A stretch of 64,000 nucleotides of DNA from contig CANJME010000011.1 in assembly GCA_947475875.1 (NCBI GenBank), positions 1 through 64,000 of the forward strand, given 5' to 3'. Below, piece after piece: positions 52,920 through 62,543 of this stretch. Position numbers and translations under genes: made by a program. The stretch is from Caulobacteraceae bacterium. GTDB taxonomy: Bacteria > Pseudomonadota > Alphaproteobacteria > Caulobacterales > Caulobacteraceae. The notes under the pieces are model-generated. The model saw only the letters and a program-made list of their open reading frames with translations. It was not told where the DNA came from and did not search any database. The first letter of the stretch is position 1, and every line of letters starts with the position of its first letter.

Positions 52920-54062
52920 CTATCGGATCAGGTTGGAGGTCACGTGGTCAAGCAGGCATCGTCCCCGCGCGGTGGCCATCAGCCGTCCGCCCGCCCGCAC
53001 CAGCAGGCCGCCCAGCACCATGTCGTTGATTTTCTCAGGCTTGATGTTCAGAGGCGCGATGTCGGCCAAGGGTACGCCTTCATGGCCGCGCAGTCCCAGC
53101 AGCAGGCGCTCCAGGGCGTATTGCCTGGGCTTCAGGGTCTCCGGCGCGCGGCAGCCGATGCCGGTTTCCTCGACCGAGGCGATGTAGTCGGCGACTTTTG
53201 TTTCGCCCTCCAACGCCAGCCGACCCGTCTCGGCGGCAAGGCGCCCGTGCGCGCCGGGGCCCACGCCCAGATAGTCCCAGCCGCGCCAGTAGGCCATGTT
53301 GTGAACCGAGCGGGCCTCGCGCCGCCGGGCGTGGTTGGACACCTCATAGGCTTCGAAACCGGCGGCGCCGAGCATCTCCTGGGTCAGCTCGTAGAGATCG
53401 GCCGAAGCGTCTTCGGCGACCGGCTCGATGACCTTGCGCCGCACGGCCCGCTCGAAGGGGGTGCCCGCCTCAATGGTCAGCTGGTAGGGCGAAAGGTGTT
53501 CCGGGCCCAGAGCGATGGCTTCGCGCAGAGAAGCGCGCCAGTGGTCGAGCGTCTGTCCAGGCAAGGCATAGATGAAGTCGAGCGAAAGCCTTGGAAAGAT
53601 CGAACCGGCCAGCGCGGCCGCCCGCCGGGCCTCGGCTGCGGAATGGTTGCGGCCGAGGAATTTTAGCGCCGCGTCGTCCAGCGACTGCACGCCGAGCGAC
53701 AGGCGCGTGATTCCGGCCTGCGCAAGGGCGCGGAAACGGCCCGCCTCGGCGTCGGTGGGATTGGCCTCCAGGGTGACCTCGGCCGGTTCCGCGCTCGGCC
53801 AGAGCCGCCTGGCCGCCTCAATGATGCGGCCGGCCCACTCGGGGCGCATCAGCGAGGGAGTTCCGCCGCCGAAAAACACCGAGGTCAGCCGGCGGGGCCC
53901 GATCAGCGCCGCCTGGCCCATCAGATCGCGGACGATGGCCTCGGCCAGCGCCGCCTGCTCCATCTGGCCCCGGTCGCGCACCACGTTGAAGTCGCAATAA
54001 GGACAGATGCGGGCGCAGTAGGGCCAATGGACATAGACCGCGAGCGGGGGCGCCTCAGTCAA
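52920..54062 (-). CDS. hemW: Radical SAM protein HemW-like (coproporphyrinogen-III oxidase related)
   Basis: 380 residues from a TTG that overlaps the rdgB stop by 8 bp. The radical SAM motif CxxxCxxC is present as C16, C20, C23 in [20 protein letters not shown] and the HemN-C region are present. HemW proteins are heme chaperones rather than oxidases. The lack of the extra Cys of true HemN near the motif (Phe25 instead) supports that. Confidence 0.9.
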   Translation of the reverse strand: MTEAPPLAVYVHWPYCARICPYCDFNVVRDRGQMEQAALAEAIVRDLMGQAALIGPRRLTSVFFGGGTPSLMRPEWAGRIIEAARRLWPSAEPAEVTLEANPTDAEAGRFRALAQAGITRLSLGVQSLDDAALKFLGRNHSAAEARRAAALAGSIFPRLSLDFIYALPGQTLDHWRASLREAIALGPEHLSPYQLTIEAGTPFERAVRRKVIEPVAEDASADLYELTQEMLGAAGFEAYEVSNHARRREARSVHNMAYWRGWDYLGVGPGAHGRLAAETGRLALEGETKVADYIASVEETGIGCRAPETLKPRQYALERLLLGLRGHEGVPLADIAPLNIKPEKINDMVLGGLLVRAGGRLMATARGRCLLDHVTSNLIR

Positions 54063-54657
54063 ACAGCGCCGCCTTCAGCTGGGAAAAGGCCCTGGCCCGG
54101 TGGCTCATGGCCTCCTTTTGGGCGGGGTCCATCTCACCGAAGGTGCGATCGAAGCCTTCCGGGATGAAAATCGGGTCATAGCCAAAGCCGTTCGCGCCCC
54201 GTCCCGGAAAGGTCAGGGCGCCGTCGATGCGGCCCTCGAAGACCACGGCCGGCCCGCTCGGCCAGGCGACCGCCAGGGCGCAGGTGAACCAGGCGGAGAA
54301 GTCCCCTGCGCCGGCTTCCTCAAGGCGTTCTTCGACCTTGGCCATGGCGAGGGCGAAATCCTTGTCCGGCCCTGCCCAGCGAGCCGAATAAATACCCGGG
54401 CCGCCCCCCAGGGCCGTGACCGACAGGCCGGAATCATCGGCGATGGCGATCAGGCCCGAAAGGCCGGCCGCATGGCGCGCCTTCAGGATGGCGTTGCCGG
54501 CGAAGGTGCTCTCGGTTTCATCCGGTTCAGGAAGGCCAAGGGCGCCGGCGCTGACGAGGTCAAACCGCCCGTCAAGCAGGGCGGCGAGCTCAACCGCCTT
54601 GCCGGGGTTGTGCGTGGCGGCCACCAGCCGCGATCCCTTGGGTAGCGATAGCGCCAT
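54055..54657 (-). CDS. rdgB: Non-canonical purine NTP pyrophosphatase (RdgB/HAM1)
   Basis: 200 residues from ATG 54657; a longer in-frame start is possible. It removes ITP, dITP and XTP. It contains [52 protein letters not shown] and [11 protein letters not shown], all family motifs. In related genomes rph lies directly upstream. Here an island of three genes lies between. Confidence 0.95.
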   Translation of the reverse strand: MALSLPKGSRLVAATHNPGKAVELAALLDGRFDLVSAGALGLPEPDETESTFAGNAILKARHAAGLSGLIAIADDSGLSVTALGGGPGIYSARWAGPDKDFALAMAKVEERLEEAGAGDFSAWFTCALAVAWPSGPAVVFEGRIDGALTFPGRGANGFGYDPIFIPEGFDRTFGEMDPAQKEAMSHRARAFSQLKAALFD

Positions 54658-54897
54658 TTGTCGCCCAGCTTGAGGCCGATTTGCCCAAATGTTCCTCACG
54701 TGTTGCGGGACGCGTTGCAAGGGGCGACAGGATTGCGACATTAAGCGCGTTGTGCATTGCGGTATGGAAACAACATATCGATTGATTGTTTTTCGATAAT
54801 GCCGTATTGAATATCGCCATGGGGCTACCTATTTCTGCCCTGTCGGAGCCGGATTGGCCGGCTTTGATGGTGCGGTGCACAATTGGGAGCATTTAAC
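54658..54897. promoter_or_regulatory. Divergent control region of rdgB and the microprotein island
   Basis: 240 bp, AT-richer than its surroundings. It has an inverted repeat TATCGA (54776-54781)/TCGATA (54793-54798) with an 11-bp centre, a possible operator for the XRE regulator at 55792. No gene other than the shortest frames is visible. Confidence 0.4.
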
Positions 54898-55011
54898 ATG
54901 ACCTACGGACGCGTCACGCTTCTGGACCGGGTGGCCAACCTTACCGGCTCGCTGGCTCTGCTGTCGGGGTTGATCCTCGGCGCAGCTCTTCTGGTCCTGC
55001 AGTCCCTGTAA
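54898..55011 (+). CDS. 37-residue single-pass membrane microprotein
   Basis: ATG at 54898 with GGGAG eight bases upstream and TAA at 55009-55011. The translation begins MTYGRVTLLDRVANLTGS and continues as one hydrophobic helix (about 18-36) ending LQSL. It precedes the DUF2975 gene by 144 bp on the same strand. No family recognised. Coding status rests on the start context and the clean transmembrane sequence. Confidence 0.5.
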   Translation: MTYGRVTLLDRVANLTGSLALLSGLILGAALLVLQSL

Positions 55012-55155
55012 TGTCCCCCGCTTTCATGCGCGGCCATTACGGGGCATTCTCGCCAGCTGTCTGACGCGCGCTTTGCCGTCGGACAGTTCGGCGGAATGTG
55101 TTAATTCCGGCCGGAGAACCGGAAGCTGAACAAAAAAGGGGAGAGGCCCCACGTC

Positions 55156-55692
55156 ATGCGAACCCTGGGCCCACGCTCGGTATCGAGCTTTCTGAAAGTC
55201 GTCCTCGACATCACCTTCATCCTGTTGGTGATCGGCCTGCTGTTCTTCGGCGGTCTGGCGTTGATCAACGCCTTCGGCCTGATCACCGGCGCGAAGCTGC
55301 CGGACTGGATTTGGCCCGTCGGCCAGCATTGGCCGATGTTCGCCGGCACGCCGCGCGCCGTTGCGCTGCTCTCGTGGATTTCGCTCAATCACATCGGCGC
55401 CCTGGTCATCGTCGGGCGCTTACGCAGAATTTTCCGCACCCTGACCAGCGACACGCCTTTCCAGGCGGAAAACGCGCGGCGACTGCGGATCATCGGCCTC
55501 GTTATGGCTGCCCTGCAGGTTTCCGAATGGGTGATCTGGGCGGTGGTGGGCCAGGGTGCGCCCGACCGCGTTGAGTATCTGCGGCCAGACGTCAATCCGG
55601 TGGCGATCTTTGGAATCATCGTGATGTTCGTGCTCGCCGAAGTGTTCGACGAGGGCGCGCGGATGCGAAAGGACCTCGACCTGACGATCTGA
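55156..55692 (+). CDS. DUF2975 membrane protein
   Basis: 178 residues with four hydrophobic segments (about 14-38, 68-85, 110-132, 145-165). GGGGAGAGG lies 9-17 bases upstream of the ATG. The segment LRRIFRTLTSDTPFQAENARRLRIIG is a strong DUF2975 mark. This family is almost always paired with a small XRE regulator, as here. Role unknown, perhaps a membrane-linked sensor of the regulator. Confidence 0.88.
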   Translation: MRTLGPRSVSSFLKVVLDITFILLVIGLLFFGGLALINAFGLITGAKLPDWIWPVGQHWPMFAGTPRAVALLSWISLNHIGALVIVGRLRRIFRTLTSDTPFQAENARRLRIIGLVMAALQVSEWVIWAVVGQGAPDRVEYLRPDVNPVAIFGIIVMFVLAEVFDEGARMRKDLDLTI

Positions 55693-55791
55693 CGCACATC
55701 AAAGGTCGTTGATCGAATTACGATATGTGACTAACCCTGAAGACAAGCCCGCAACTGACAAGCCGGGCAAACACAAGGAACGCTCTTTCTA

Positions 55792-56025
55792 ATGCCGATC
55801 CGGGTCCATCTCGACCGAGTTCTGCTCGAGCGGCGCATGTCGCTGACCGAGCTGGCCGACCGGGTCGGGGTGACCATCGCCAATCTGTCGATATTGAAGA
55901 CCGGCAAGGCCCGCGCCGTTCGGTTCTCCACCCTGGACGCGCTGTGCCGCGAACTGCAATGCCAGCCGGGCGATATCCTCGTGTGGGAAGATGGCCCGCC
56001 CGATCCGGACGACGCCGCGGATTAG
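55792..56025 (+). CDS. Small XRE-family transcriptional regulator
   Basis: 77 residues, one helix-turn-helix: [53 protein letters not shown], with the acidic tail usual for DUF2975 partners (YozG type). AAGGA lies upstream. It probably controls the DUF2975 operon. Its stop shares TTAG with the rph stop. Confidence 0.92.
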   Translation: MPIRVHLDRVLLERRMSLTELADRVGVTIANLSILKTGKARAVRFSTLDALCRELQCQPGDILVWEDGPPDPDDAAD

Positions 56026-56738
56026 CCCTTCAGAGCCGCCTTCTGGATCACGCCCAGTTCGCCGATGCCTTTTTCCGCCAGTGAAAACAGCGTCTCGAAC
56101 TCCGCCCGGGTAAAGCCGCGCTTTTCGCCGGTCGCCTGCACCTCGACGATGTCGCCGGAGCCGGTCAGCACGAAATTCGCATCCGCCTCGGCGTTGGAAT
56201 CCTCGTCGTAGTCGAGGTCGAGCACCGGCGTTCCCTCGAACACGCCGCAACTGATGGCGGCGACGGAATCGATGATCGGATCCTTGGTCAGCACGCCCTC
56301 GTCCAGCAGATATTGCGTGGCCATGCGCAGCGCAACCCAGGCGCCGGTGATCGAGGCGGTGCGGGTGCCGCCGTCGGCCTGCAGCACGTCGCAGTCAATG
56401 GAGATCTGCCGCTCGCCGAGCGCCTTCATATCGATGATGGCGCGCATGGAGCGGCCGATCAGACGCTGGATTTCCTGGGTGCGGCCCGACTGCTTTCCAG
56501 CTGCGGCCTCACGGCGGCCGCGGGTGTGGGTGGCCCTCGGCAGCATGCCATATTCGGCCGTCACCCAGCCCTGGCCCTTGCCGCGCAGGAAGGGCGGCAC
56601 GCCGTCCTCAATGCTGGCGGTAACGTGAACTTTGGTATGTCCCGCACTGATGATGCACGAGCCTTCGGCATAGCGGCTGACCTTGGTCTCGATCGTGACG
56701 TCACGAAGCTGGTCGGCGGCGCGGCTCGACGGGCGCAT
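56022..56738 (-). CDS. rph: Ribonuclease PH
   Basis: 238 residues, phosphorolytic 3' trimming of tRNA precursors. It contains [40 protein letters not shown] and [23 protein letters not shown]. Full length. It is divergent from hrcA by 55 bp. Confidence 0.97.
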   Translation of the reverse strand: MRPSSRAADQLRDVTIETKVSRYAEGSCIISAGHTKVHVTASIEDGVPPFLRGKGQGWVTAEYGMLPRATHTRGRREAAAGKQSGRTQEIQRLIGRSMRAIIDMKALGERQISIDCDVLQADGGTRTASITGAWVALRMATQYLLDEGVLTKDPIIDSVAAISCGVFEGTPVLDLDYDEDSNAEADANFVLTGSGDIVEVQATGEKRGFTRAEFETLFSLAEKGIGELGVIQKAALKG

Positions 56739-56793
56739 GGGGATTCTCCGGGGTTGCGGTGAGGTGCGCGGGGCTTATCCTAGATGGACAGCC

Positions 56794-57873
56794 ATGACGA
56801 GCCTCTTCCAGCCCGGACCTGCGATCACGCCCGCCCCGTCCATTGGCGAGCTGGACGCGCGCGCGCGCGACATCTTCCGGCGGGTGGTGGAGAACTATCT
56901 GGCCACCGGCGAGCCAGTGGGATCGCGCACCATGTCCAGGGCCGGTCTGTCTCTGTCGCCCGCCTCAATCCGGAACACCATGCAGGACCTGGCCCAGATG
57001 GGCCTGCTGGACGCGCCCCACATCAGCGCCGGACGCATCCCGACCCATGCGGGCCTGCGCCTGTTCGTCGACGGCCTTCTGGAAGTCGGTGATCTCTCGG
57101 CCGAGGACCGGGCCGCCGTCGATGCGCGCCTGCTGGCCAAGGGGCGCTCGTTCGAGGCGGTGATGGATCAGGCGAGCGGCCTGTTGTCGGGCCTCGCCGG
57201 CGGCGCGGGCGTGGTGGTGACCCCCTCGCGTGAGGCCGGGGTCAAGCACGTCGAGTTTGTCTACATGGGCGACCAGGCGCTGGTGGTCATGGTCTTCGAG
57301 GACGGCCAGGTCGAAAACCGGCTGATGACGCTGGCGCCGGGGATCACGCCCTCAGCCCTGACGGAAGCTTCCAACTTCCTCGCCTCGCGGCTGAAGGGCC
57401 GCACCCTGGCCGAGGCCCGCGTCGAGATGAAGGGCGAGCTGGACGGCGCCCGGCGTGAGTTGAACGAAACCGCCGCCCGGCTGGTTGAAGATGGCCTCGC
57501 CGCCTGGTCGGGCGGTGAAGACGAAGGCCGCAGCCTGATCGTGCGCGGCCGGGCCAACCTTCTGGACGACCGGTCGGCTGCCGCCGATCTGGAGCGGGTG
57601 CGCATGCTGTTCGAAGACCTGGAGCAGAAGGAACAGCTGATCACCTTGCTGGAAGGGGTGGGCGTCGCGCCCGGCGTGCGCATTTTCATCGGCGCGGAAA
57701 CGCGGCTTTTTTCACTTTCGGGTTCCGCCGTGATCGCGGCGCCCTATATGAGCGGCCAGCAAAAGGTGCTGGGTGCGATCGGGGTGATCGGCCCGGCCCG
57801 GCTGAACTATGCGCGGGTTATTCCGTTGGTTGATTATACAGCCAGGGTGCTCGGGCGATTGATTGACGGATAG
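56794..57873 (+). CDS. hrcA: Heat-inducible transcription repressor HrcA
   Basis: 359 residues from ATG 56794; the longer in-frame start would run into the rph promoter. Winged helix N-terminus with [27 protein letters not shown] and the [22 protein letters not shown] signature, then a GAF-like domain. It represses groESL through CIRCE, of which I find no copy in this window. It is followed by grpE after 8 bp. Confidence 0.95.
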   Translation: MTSLFQPGPAITPAPSIGELDARARDIFRRVVENYLATGEPVGSRTMSRAGLSLSPASIRNTMQDLAQMGLLDAPHISAGRIPTHAGLRLFVDGLLEVGDLSAEDRAAVDARLLAKGRSFEAVMDQASGLLSGLAGGAGVVVTPSREAGVKHVEFVYMGDQALVVMVFEDGQVENRLMTLAPGITPSALTEASNFLASRLKGRTLAEARVEMKGELDGARRELNETAARLVEDGLAAWSGGEDEGRSLIVRGRANLLDDRSAAADLERVRMLFEDLEQKEQLITLLEGVGVAPGVRIFIGAETRLFSLSGSAVIAAPYMSGQQKVLGAIGVIGPARLNYARVIPLVDYTARVLGRLIDG

Positions 57874-57881
57874 GACTTGGA

Positions 57882-58484
57882 ATGACTTCTGACGACATGC
57901 CTGAGAACGACTATGCCGACGCCGTCGCCGAGACGGGCTTTCCTGAGCTCGACGTCGCGCACGAGGAAATCACGCGCCTGAAGGAACAGATGCTGCGCAT
58001 CGCCGCCGAGGCCGAGAACACCAAGCGGCGGGCCGAGCGAGAGTCCAACGACGCGCGAGCCTATGCCATCCAGAAATTCGCCCGCGACCTCATGGGCGTG
58101 GCCGACAACCTGCAGCGGGCTCTGCAGCACGCTCCGCGAGACGACGCCGACCCGGCGGTCAAGAACCTCGTCGTCGGCCTCGACATGACCGAGAAGGAAT
58201 TGCTCGGCGCGTTCGAACGCAATGGCTTGAAGGCCATCGATCCGGCCCGGGGCGAAAAGTTCGACCCCAATTTCCACCAGGCGATGATGGAACAGACCGC
58301 CGAAGATGTGGCCCCCGGCGGCGTCCTGCAGGTCATGCAGGCGGGTTATGAGCTGATGGGCCGCCTGGTCCGCCCAGCCATGGTCGTCGTGGCCGACAAG
58401 GCCTCAGGCGGGGCTGAGCCTCCCAAGGGCGGGTATGCGGCGAACGGCGCGGGTGACAGCCACGGCGTCGACAAGAAGGCGTAG
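57882..58484 (+). CDS. grpE: GrpE nucleotide exchange factor of DnaK
   Basis: 200 residues. A long helical N-terminus (RLKEQMLRIAAEAENTKRRAERE) is followed by the beta-wing (FDPNFHQAMMEQTAEDVAPGGVLQVMQAGYELMGRLVRPAMVVVA). It releases ADP from DnaK; dnaK itself is not in the window. It forms the hrcA-grpE operon. Confidence 0.96.
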   Translation: MTSDDMPENDYADAVAETGFPELDVAHEEITRLKEQMLRIAAEAENTKRRAERESNDARAYAIQKFARDLMGVADNLQRALQHAPRDDADPAVKNLVVGLDMTEKELLGAFERNGLKAIDPARGEKFDPNFHQAMMEQTAEDVAPGGVLQVMQAGYELMGRLVRPAMVVVADKASGGAEPPKGGYAANGAGDSHGVDKKA

Positions 58485-58507
58485 GCGCCTCCCCACTCTT
58501 CCGATCG

Positions 58508-58595
58508 TCCCCGCGAAGGCGGGGATCCATGAGCAGTCACCCTTGGCGCCGAAGGTCCGAGGTAATGTTCGGATGGGTCCCCGCCTTCGCGGGGA
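58508..58595. repeat. Inverted pair of REP elements
   Basis: TCCCCGCGAAGGCGGGGA at 58508-58525 and TCCCCGCCTTCGCGGGGA at 58578-58595, mirror copies 52 bp apart, each able to fold a 6-bp GC stem on a 4-base loop. They lie between the convergent grpE and mdh and may act as a two-way stop. Confidence 0.75.
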
Positions 58596-58619
58596 TGATC
58601 GGTAGAAAAGCGGTGAACG

Positions 58620-59633
<1,014 letters not shown>

Positions 59634-59681
59634 CTACGCCGGGCAAGGGTTGGGCCAGGCTTTCTCTCGGCCAGAACCCGC

Positions 59682-59699
59682 CCGGGCTTGAAAGCCCGG
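59682..59699 (-). repeat. Perfect GC-rich hairpin between VOC gene and mdh
   Basis: CCGGGCTT/AAGCCCGG with a two-base centre. No T run follows on either side, so a terminator role is uncertain. Confidence 0.5.
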
Positions 59700-59766
59700 T
59701 GTTCGTCGCGGGAATGGCCAAATCGTGGGCCAAAGCATAGCGGCGCGTGAACGCGCCGCCGGCTTC

Positions 59767-60135
59767 TCACCCCATATAAAACGCGTTGAGCTTGTTGCCT
59801 TCGGTATCGCGGAAATAGGCGGCGTAGAAGCCGTCCATACGCTGGCCGGGAGGGCCTTCGCAGGTTCCGCCGTTGGCAAGGGCGGTGGCGTGCACGCGGT
59901 CGACCTGTTCCTTGCTCGAGGCGGCGAGGCCCACCATCACGCCATTGCCGACGGTGGCCGCCTTGCCGTCATAGGGCTTGATCAGGCTGACCATGGGACC
60001 CGCGCCCGAGCCCCAGGCGATGAAACCGTCGCCCATTTCCATCGTCCGCGTTCCGCCGAATTCCTTGGCGATCGCATCGTAGAAGGGCGCGGCCTTTTGC
60101 AGGTTGTTGGTGCCCAGGGTGACGTAGCCAATCAT
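59767..60135 (-). CDS. VOC (glyoxalase/bleomycin-resistance) superfamily protein
   Basis: 122 residues. GGAGG sits before the ATG. It begins MIGYVTLGTNNLQKAAPFYDAI, followed by DGFIAWGSG, VAFAASS-type GLAASSKEQVDRVHATALANGG and GFYAAYFRDTEGNKLNAFYMG, the two-module VOC pattern. Metal and substrate cannot be told. Confidence 0.88.
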   Translation of the reverse strand: MIGYVTLGTNNLQKAAPFYDAIAKEFGGTRTMEMGDGFIAWGSGAGPMVSLIKPYDGKAATVGNGVMVGLAASSKEQVDRVHATALANGGTCEGPPGQRMDGFYAAYFRDTEGNKLNAFYMG

Positions 60136-60261
60136 GATTTCCTCCGGTGATTGAACATTTGGCGCCAGCTTTGACTCATTACGGGGTGCAGGCCAATCCG
60201 GATTTGTCGGCGCGGTTGCGCAAGGCTAGAAGCCTCGCGCGACAGTTTTTCAGGGCGGCAC

Positions 60262-61308
60262 ATGACCAAGACAAATCCGGGCAACTATTTCGAGGATTTC
60301 CGGCTCGGCCAGATCATCCGCCACGCAACGCCCCGCACGATTACCGAGGGCGATGTCGCCCTCTATGTCGCCTTCACCGGATCGCGGTTCGCCGTCACCT
60401 CATCGGACGAGATGGCGCGCGCCGCCGGCCTGCCGAAAAGCCCGGTCGATCCGATGCTGGTCTTCCACATGGTGTTCGGCAAGTCGGTGCCGGACATCTC
60501 CCTGAACGCCGTGGCCAACCTGGGCTACGCCGATGGCCGGTTCCTGGCGCCCGTCTATCCTGGCGATACGATCACCTCGACCTCTGAGGTCATCGGCCTG
60601 AAGGAAAACTCCAACAAGAAGACCGGCGTTGTCTATGTGCGCACGGTCGGCGCCAACCAGCGCGGCGACATCGTGCTGACCTATGTGCGCTGGGTGATGG
60701 TGCGCAAGAACGATGAGGCGGCTGTCATCGCGTCCGAAACCGTTCCCGGTCTTTCCGGCGCGGTGGCGGCCAAGGACCTGGTCCTGCCGGCGGGTCTCGA
60801 TTTCACGTCCTACGACTTCACGCTTGGCGGCTCGGCCCACGCTTTCGAGGACTATGCGGTGGGCGAAAAGATCGACCATATCGACGGCATGGCTGTCGAA
60901 GAGGCTGAACACGCCATGGCCACGCGGCTCTATCAGAACACCGCCAAGGTCCACTTCAACGCCTTCGAACGCGCCAGGGACCCCTCCGGGCGGCGGCTGG
61001 TGTATGGCGGGGTGGTGATCTCGACGGCCCGGGCCCTGGCCTTCAACGGCCTGGAGAATGCCGGGCTGATGCTGGGGATAAATGGGGGCCGGCACGTGAA
61101 CCCCTATTTCGCCGGCGGAACGATCTTCGCCTGGTCGGAAGTGCTGGACAAAGCCGATCTCGGCAACGTCGGCGCGCTTCGCCTTCGTCTGGTCGCAACA
61201 AAGGATCGGCCTTGCGCCGACTTCCCGGACAAGGACGCCGAAGGCAAGTATCCGCCCGAGGTGATTCTGGATTTCGACTACTGGGCCGCTGTTCCGAAAC
61301 GCCGATGA
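60262..61308 (+). CDS. mch: Mesaconyl-CoA hydratase (beta-methylmalyl-CoA dehydratase)
   Basis: 348 residues, two MaoC hotdog domains. It closely follows the Mch pattern: TNPGNYFEDFRLGQIIRHA, FGKSVPDISLNAVANLGYADGRFL, ENSNKKTGVVYVRTVG, EDYAVGEKIDHIDGM, QNTAKVHFNAF and RLVYGGVVIS. It hydrates mesaconyl-C1-CoA to beta-methylmalyl-CoA in the ethylmalonyl-CoA pathway. It overlaps the HIT gene by ATGA. Confidence 0.9.
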   Translation: MTKTNPGNYFEDFRLGQIIRHATPRTITEGDVALYVAFTGSRFAVTSSDEMARAAGLPKSPVDPMLVFHMVFGKSVPDISLNAVANLGYADGRFLAPVYPGDTITSTSEVIGLKENSNKKTGVVYVRTVGANQRGDIVLTYVRWVMVRKNDEAAVIASETVPGLSGAVAAKDLVLPAGLDFTSYDFTLGGSAHAFEDYAVGEKIDHIDGMAVEEAEHAMATRLYQNTAKVHFNAFERARDPSGRRLVYGGVVISTARALAFNGLENAGLMLGINGGRHVNPYFAGGTIFAWSEVLDKADLGNVGALRLRLVATKDRPCADFPDKDAEGKYPPEVILDFDYWAAVPKRR

Positions 61309-61721
61309 GCGAGCCCTTCCGCCTGCCGCCCGACATCGAGGCCGTCAGCACGCCCCTGGACGGGCTGGAGCTTTGTGAAGCGCGGCTGATGAACGACGCC
61401 CGCTTCATCTGGGTGGTGCTGGTCCCGCGCCGGGCGGGGGCTGTCGAGATCGATGATCTGGATCTGGCCGAGCGTATCCTTCTGCTCGAGGAAAGCGTCG
61501 AGACCGGCCGCCGGGTGCGCAGGATCGGCGAGGCGCTGGGCCGTCCGGTAGAGAAGCTCAACATCGCCGCCCTGGGCAATGTGACCCGCGCCTTGCATGT
61601 GCACGTCATCGGGCGAAGGTCCGACGATGCAGCCTGGCCGCGGCCGGTATGGGGCGTGGGCGAGGCAAGCTCCTGGGATGCGACGTCCCTGTCCCTTGTC
61701 CAACACCGCTGGAAGGGCTAG
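61305..61721 (+). CDS. HIT-domain protein
   Basis: 138 residues, starting inside the mch stop (ATGA). It is an alphaproteobacterial HIT type with LNIAALGNVTRALHVHVIGR. The His triad is HVHVI, so the third His is Ile, while the middle catalytic His is kept. Likely nucleotide hydrolase or transferase of unknown substrate. Its stop shares CTAG with the next gene. Confidence 0.85.
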   Translation: MSEPFRLPPDIEAVSTPLDGLELCEARLMNDARFIWVVLVPRRAGAVEIDDLDLAERILLLEESVETGRRVRRIGEALGRPVEKLNIAALGNVTRALHVHVIGRRSDDAAWPRPVWGVGEASSWDATSLSLVQHRWKG

Positions 61722-62389
61722 CGGCGGAGGGCCGGAGTCGACTTGGATTTAGCTTTTGATTTCGACTTCGATTTCGACTTTGAGCGGGATTTCGCCTTGG
61801 GCGCTGGCGGCGGCGTATAGGGCGGGGCCTCGGCCGCCGCCGTTTCCAGGCTGTCGTCGCGCAGCATCAGCACGGCCGAATTGATGCCGGCTGTCCGGAT
61901 CTGCCCGCTCCACGAGCCCGATCCGCCTGAGCGCAAACGCAGCTGATGCTCAAAGCCGGCCTGTTTGAACGCGAGCACGGTCTCGCCGCCTGCCTGCGAG
62001 ACATCATCGACAAAGCCGGTCGCATCAGGCCCGTTGACGCGCGGATCGCGCCAGACGCCTTCCACCTTGCCTGGCCCGTCGCCCGGATCGGTGATCTGGA
62101 AGGCATAAAGCACTGAACCGTCTGGTGATTTTACAAGCCAGCGCCCGTCGAGCGGGCCCTGCCTGGCCTGGGCGTTCTGGAAGGCGCCCAGCACCTTGTT
62201 GTCATAGTCGCGGTCGGCGGCGGTGAGCGGATCGGTTTCGACTACGGGGTCGTTGACGTGGGTCGCTCCGGCCGGAGCGACCTGCTGACGGAGCAGGTCT
62301 TCCAGAGACCGTGGCGGGTTCTGGGCTTCGGCGCCCGCAGCGAGCAGGGCCGTCAAGAGCATGACAATCAAAACGGTCGCGAGTCGCAC
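61718..62389 (-). CDS. Exported hypothetical protein with Lys-Ser repeat tail
   Basis: 223 residues from GTG 62389. Signal peptide (about 1-22). The middle (about 78-180) has a DGRWLVKSPDGSVLYAFQI beta pattern and acidic loops. Proline-rich (PPYTPPPAPKAK), then a tail of alternating Lys and Ser (about 198-216) ending TPALRR. A repeat of six bases (TTCGAY-type) encodes the tail. No family recognised. Tail length may vary between strains. Confidence 0.7.
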   Translation of the reverse strand: MRLATVLIVMLLTALLAAGAEAQNPPRSLEDLLRQQVAPAGATHVNDPVVETDPLTAADRDYDNKVLGAFQNAQARQGPLDGRWLVKSPDGSVLYAFQITDPGDGPGKVEGVWRDPRVNGPDATGFVDDVSQAGGETVLAFKQAGFEHQLRLRSGGSGSWSGQIRTAGINSAVLMLRDDSLETAAAEAPPYTPPPAPKAKSRSKSKSKSKSKAKSKSTPALRR

Positions 62390-62432
62390 AAGGTCTTGAT
62401 TACGCCGGATTGAGTCCGGTTCAAGACGCCCA

Positions 62433-62481
62433 GGGCTTTTTTAGCGGCTCAGCTTGGGACAACTCAGCCGGAAAAAAGCCC
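62433..62481. repeat. Long AT/GC hairpin
   Basis: GGGCTTTTTT (62433-62442) pairs perfectly with AAAAAAGCCC (62472-62481), and inside it CGGCT pairs with AGCCG. The polarity (T run in the 5' arm) is unlike a normal terminator. It lies between the Lys-Ser protein and the malyl-CoA thioesterase. Confidence 0.6.
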
Positions 62482-62543
62482 GTCTTTCTAACATCGTGTG
62501 CGCGCCGGGCGGGTTAGCCGGTAGCCACCTAACCCTGGCGCGC

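Noticed and set aside
56739-56793. CIRCE operator or heat-shock promoter upstream of hrcA
   Set aside because: No TTAGCACTC-N9-GAGTGCTAA dyad and no convincing RpoH-type promoter is present in the 55-bp gap.
62390-62543. Rho-independent terminator at 62433-62481
   Set aside because: The T run lies in the 5' arm and the GC part at the stem base, which is the opposite of a normal intrinsic terminator, so I list it as a hairpin only.
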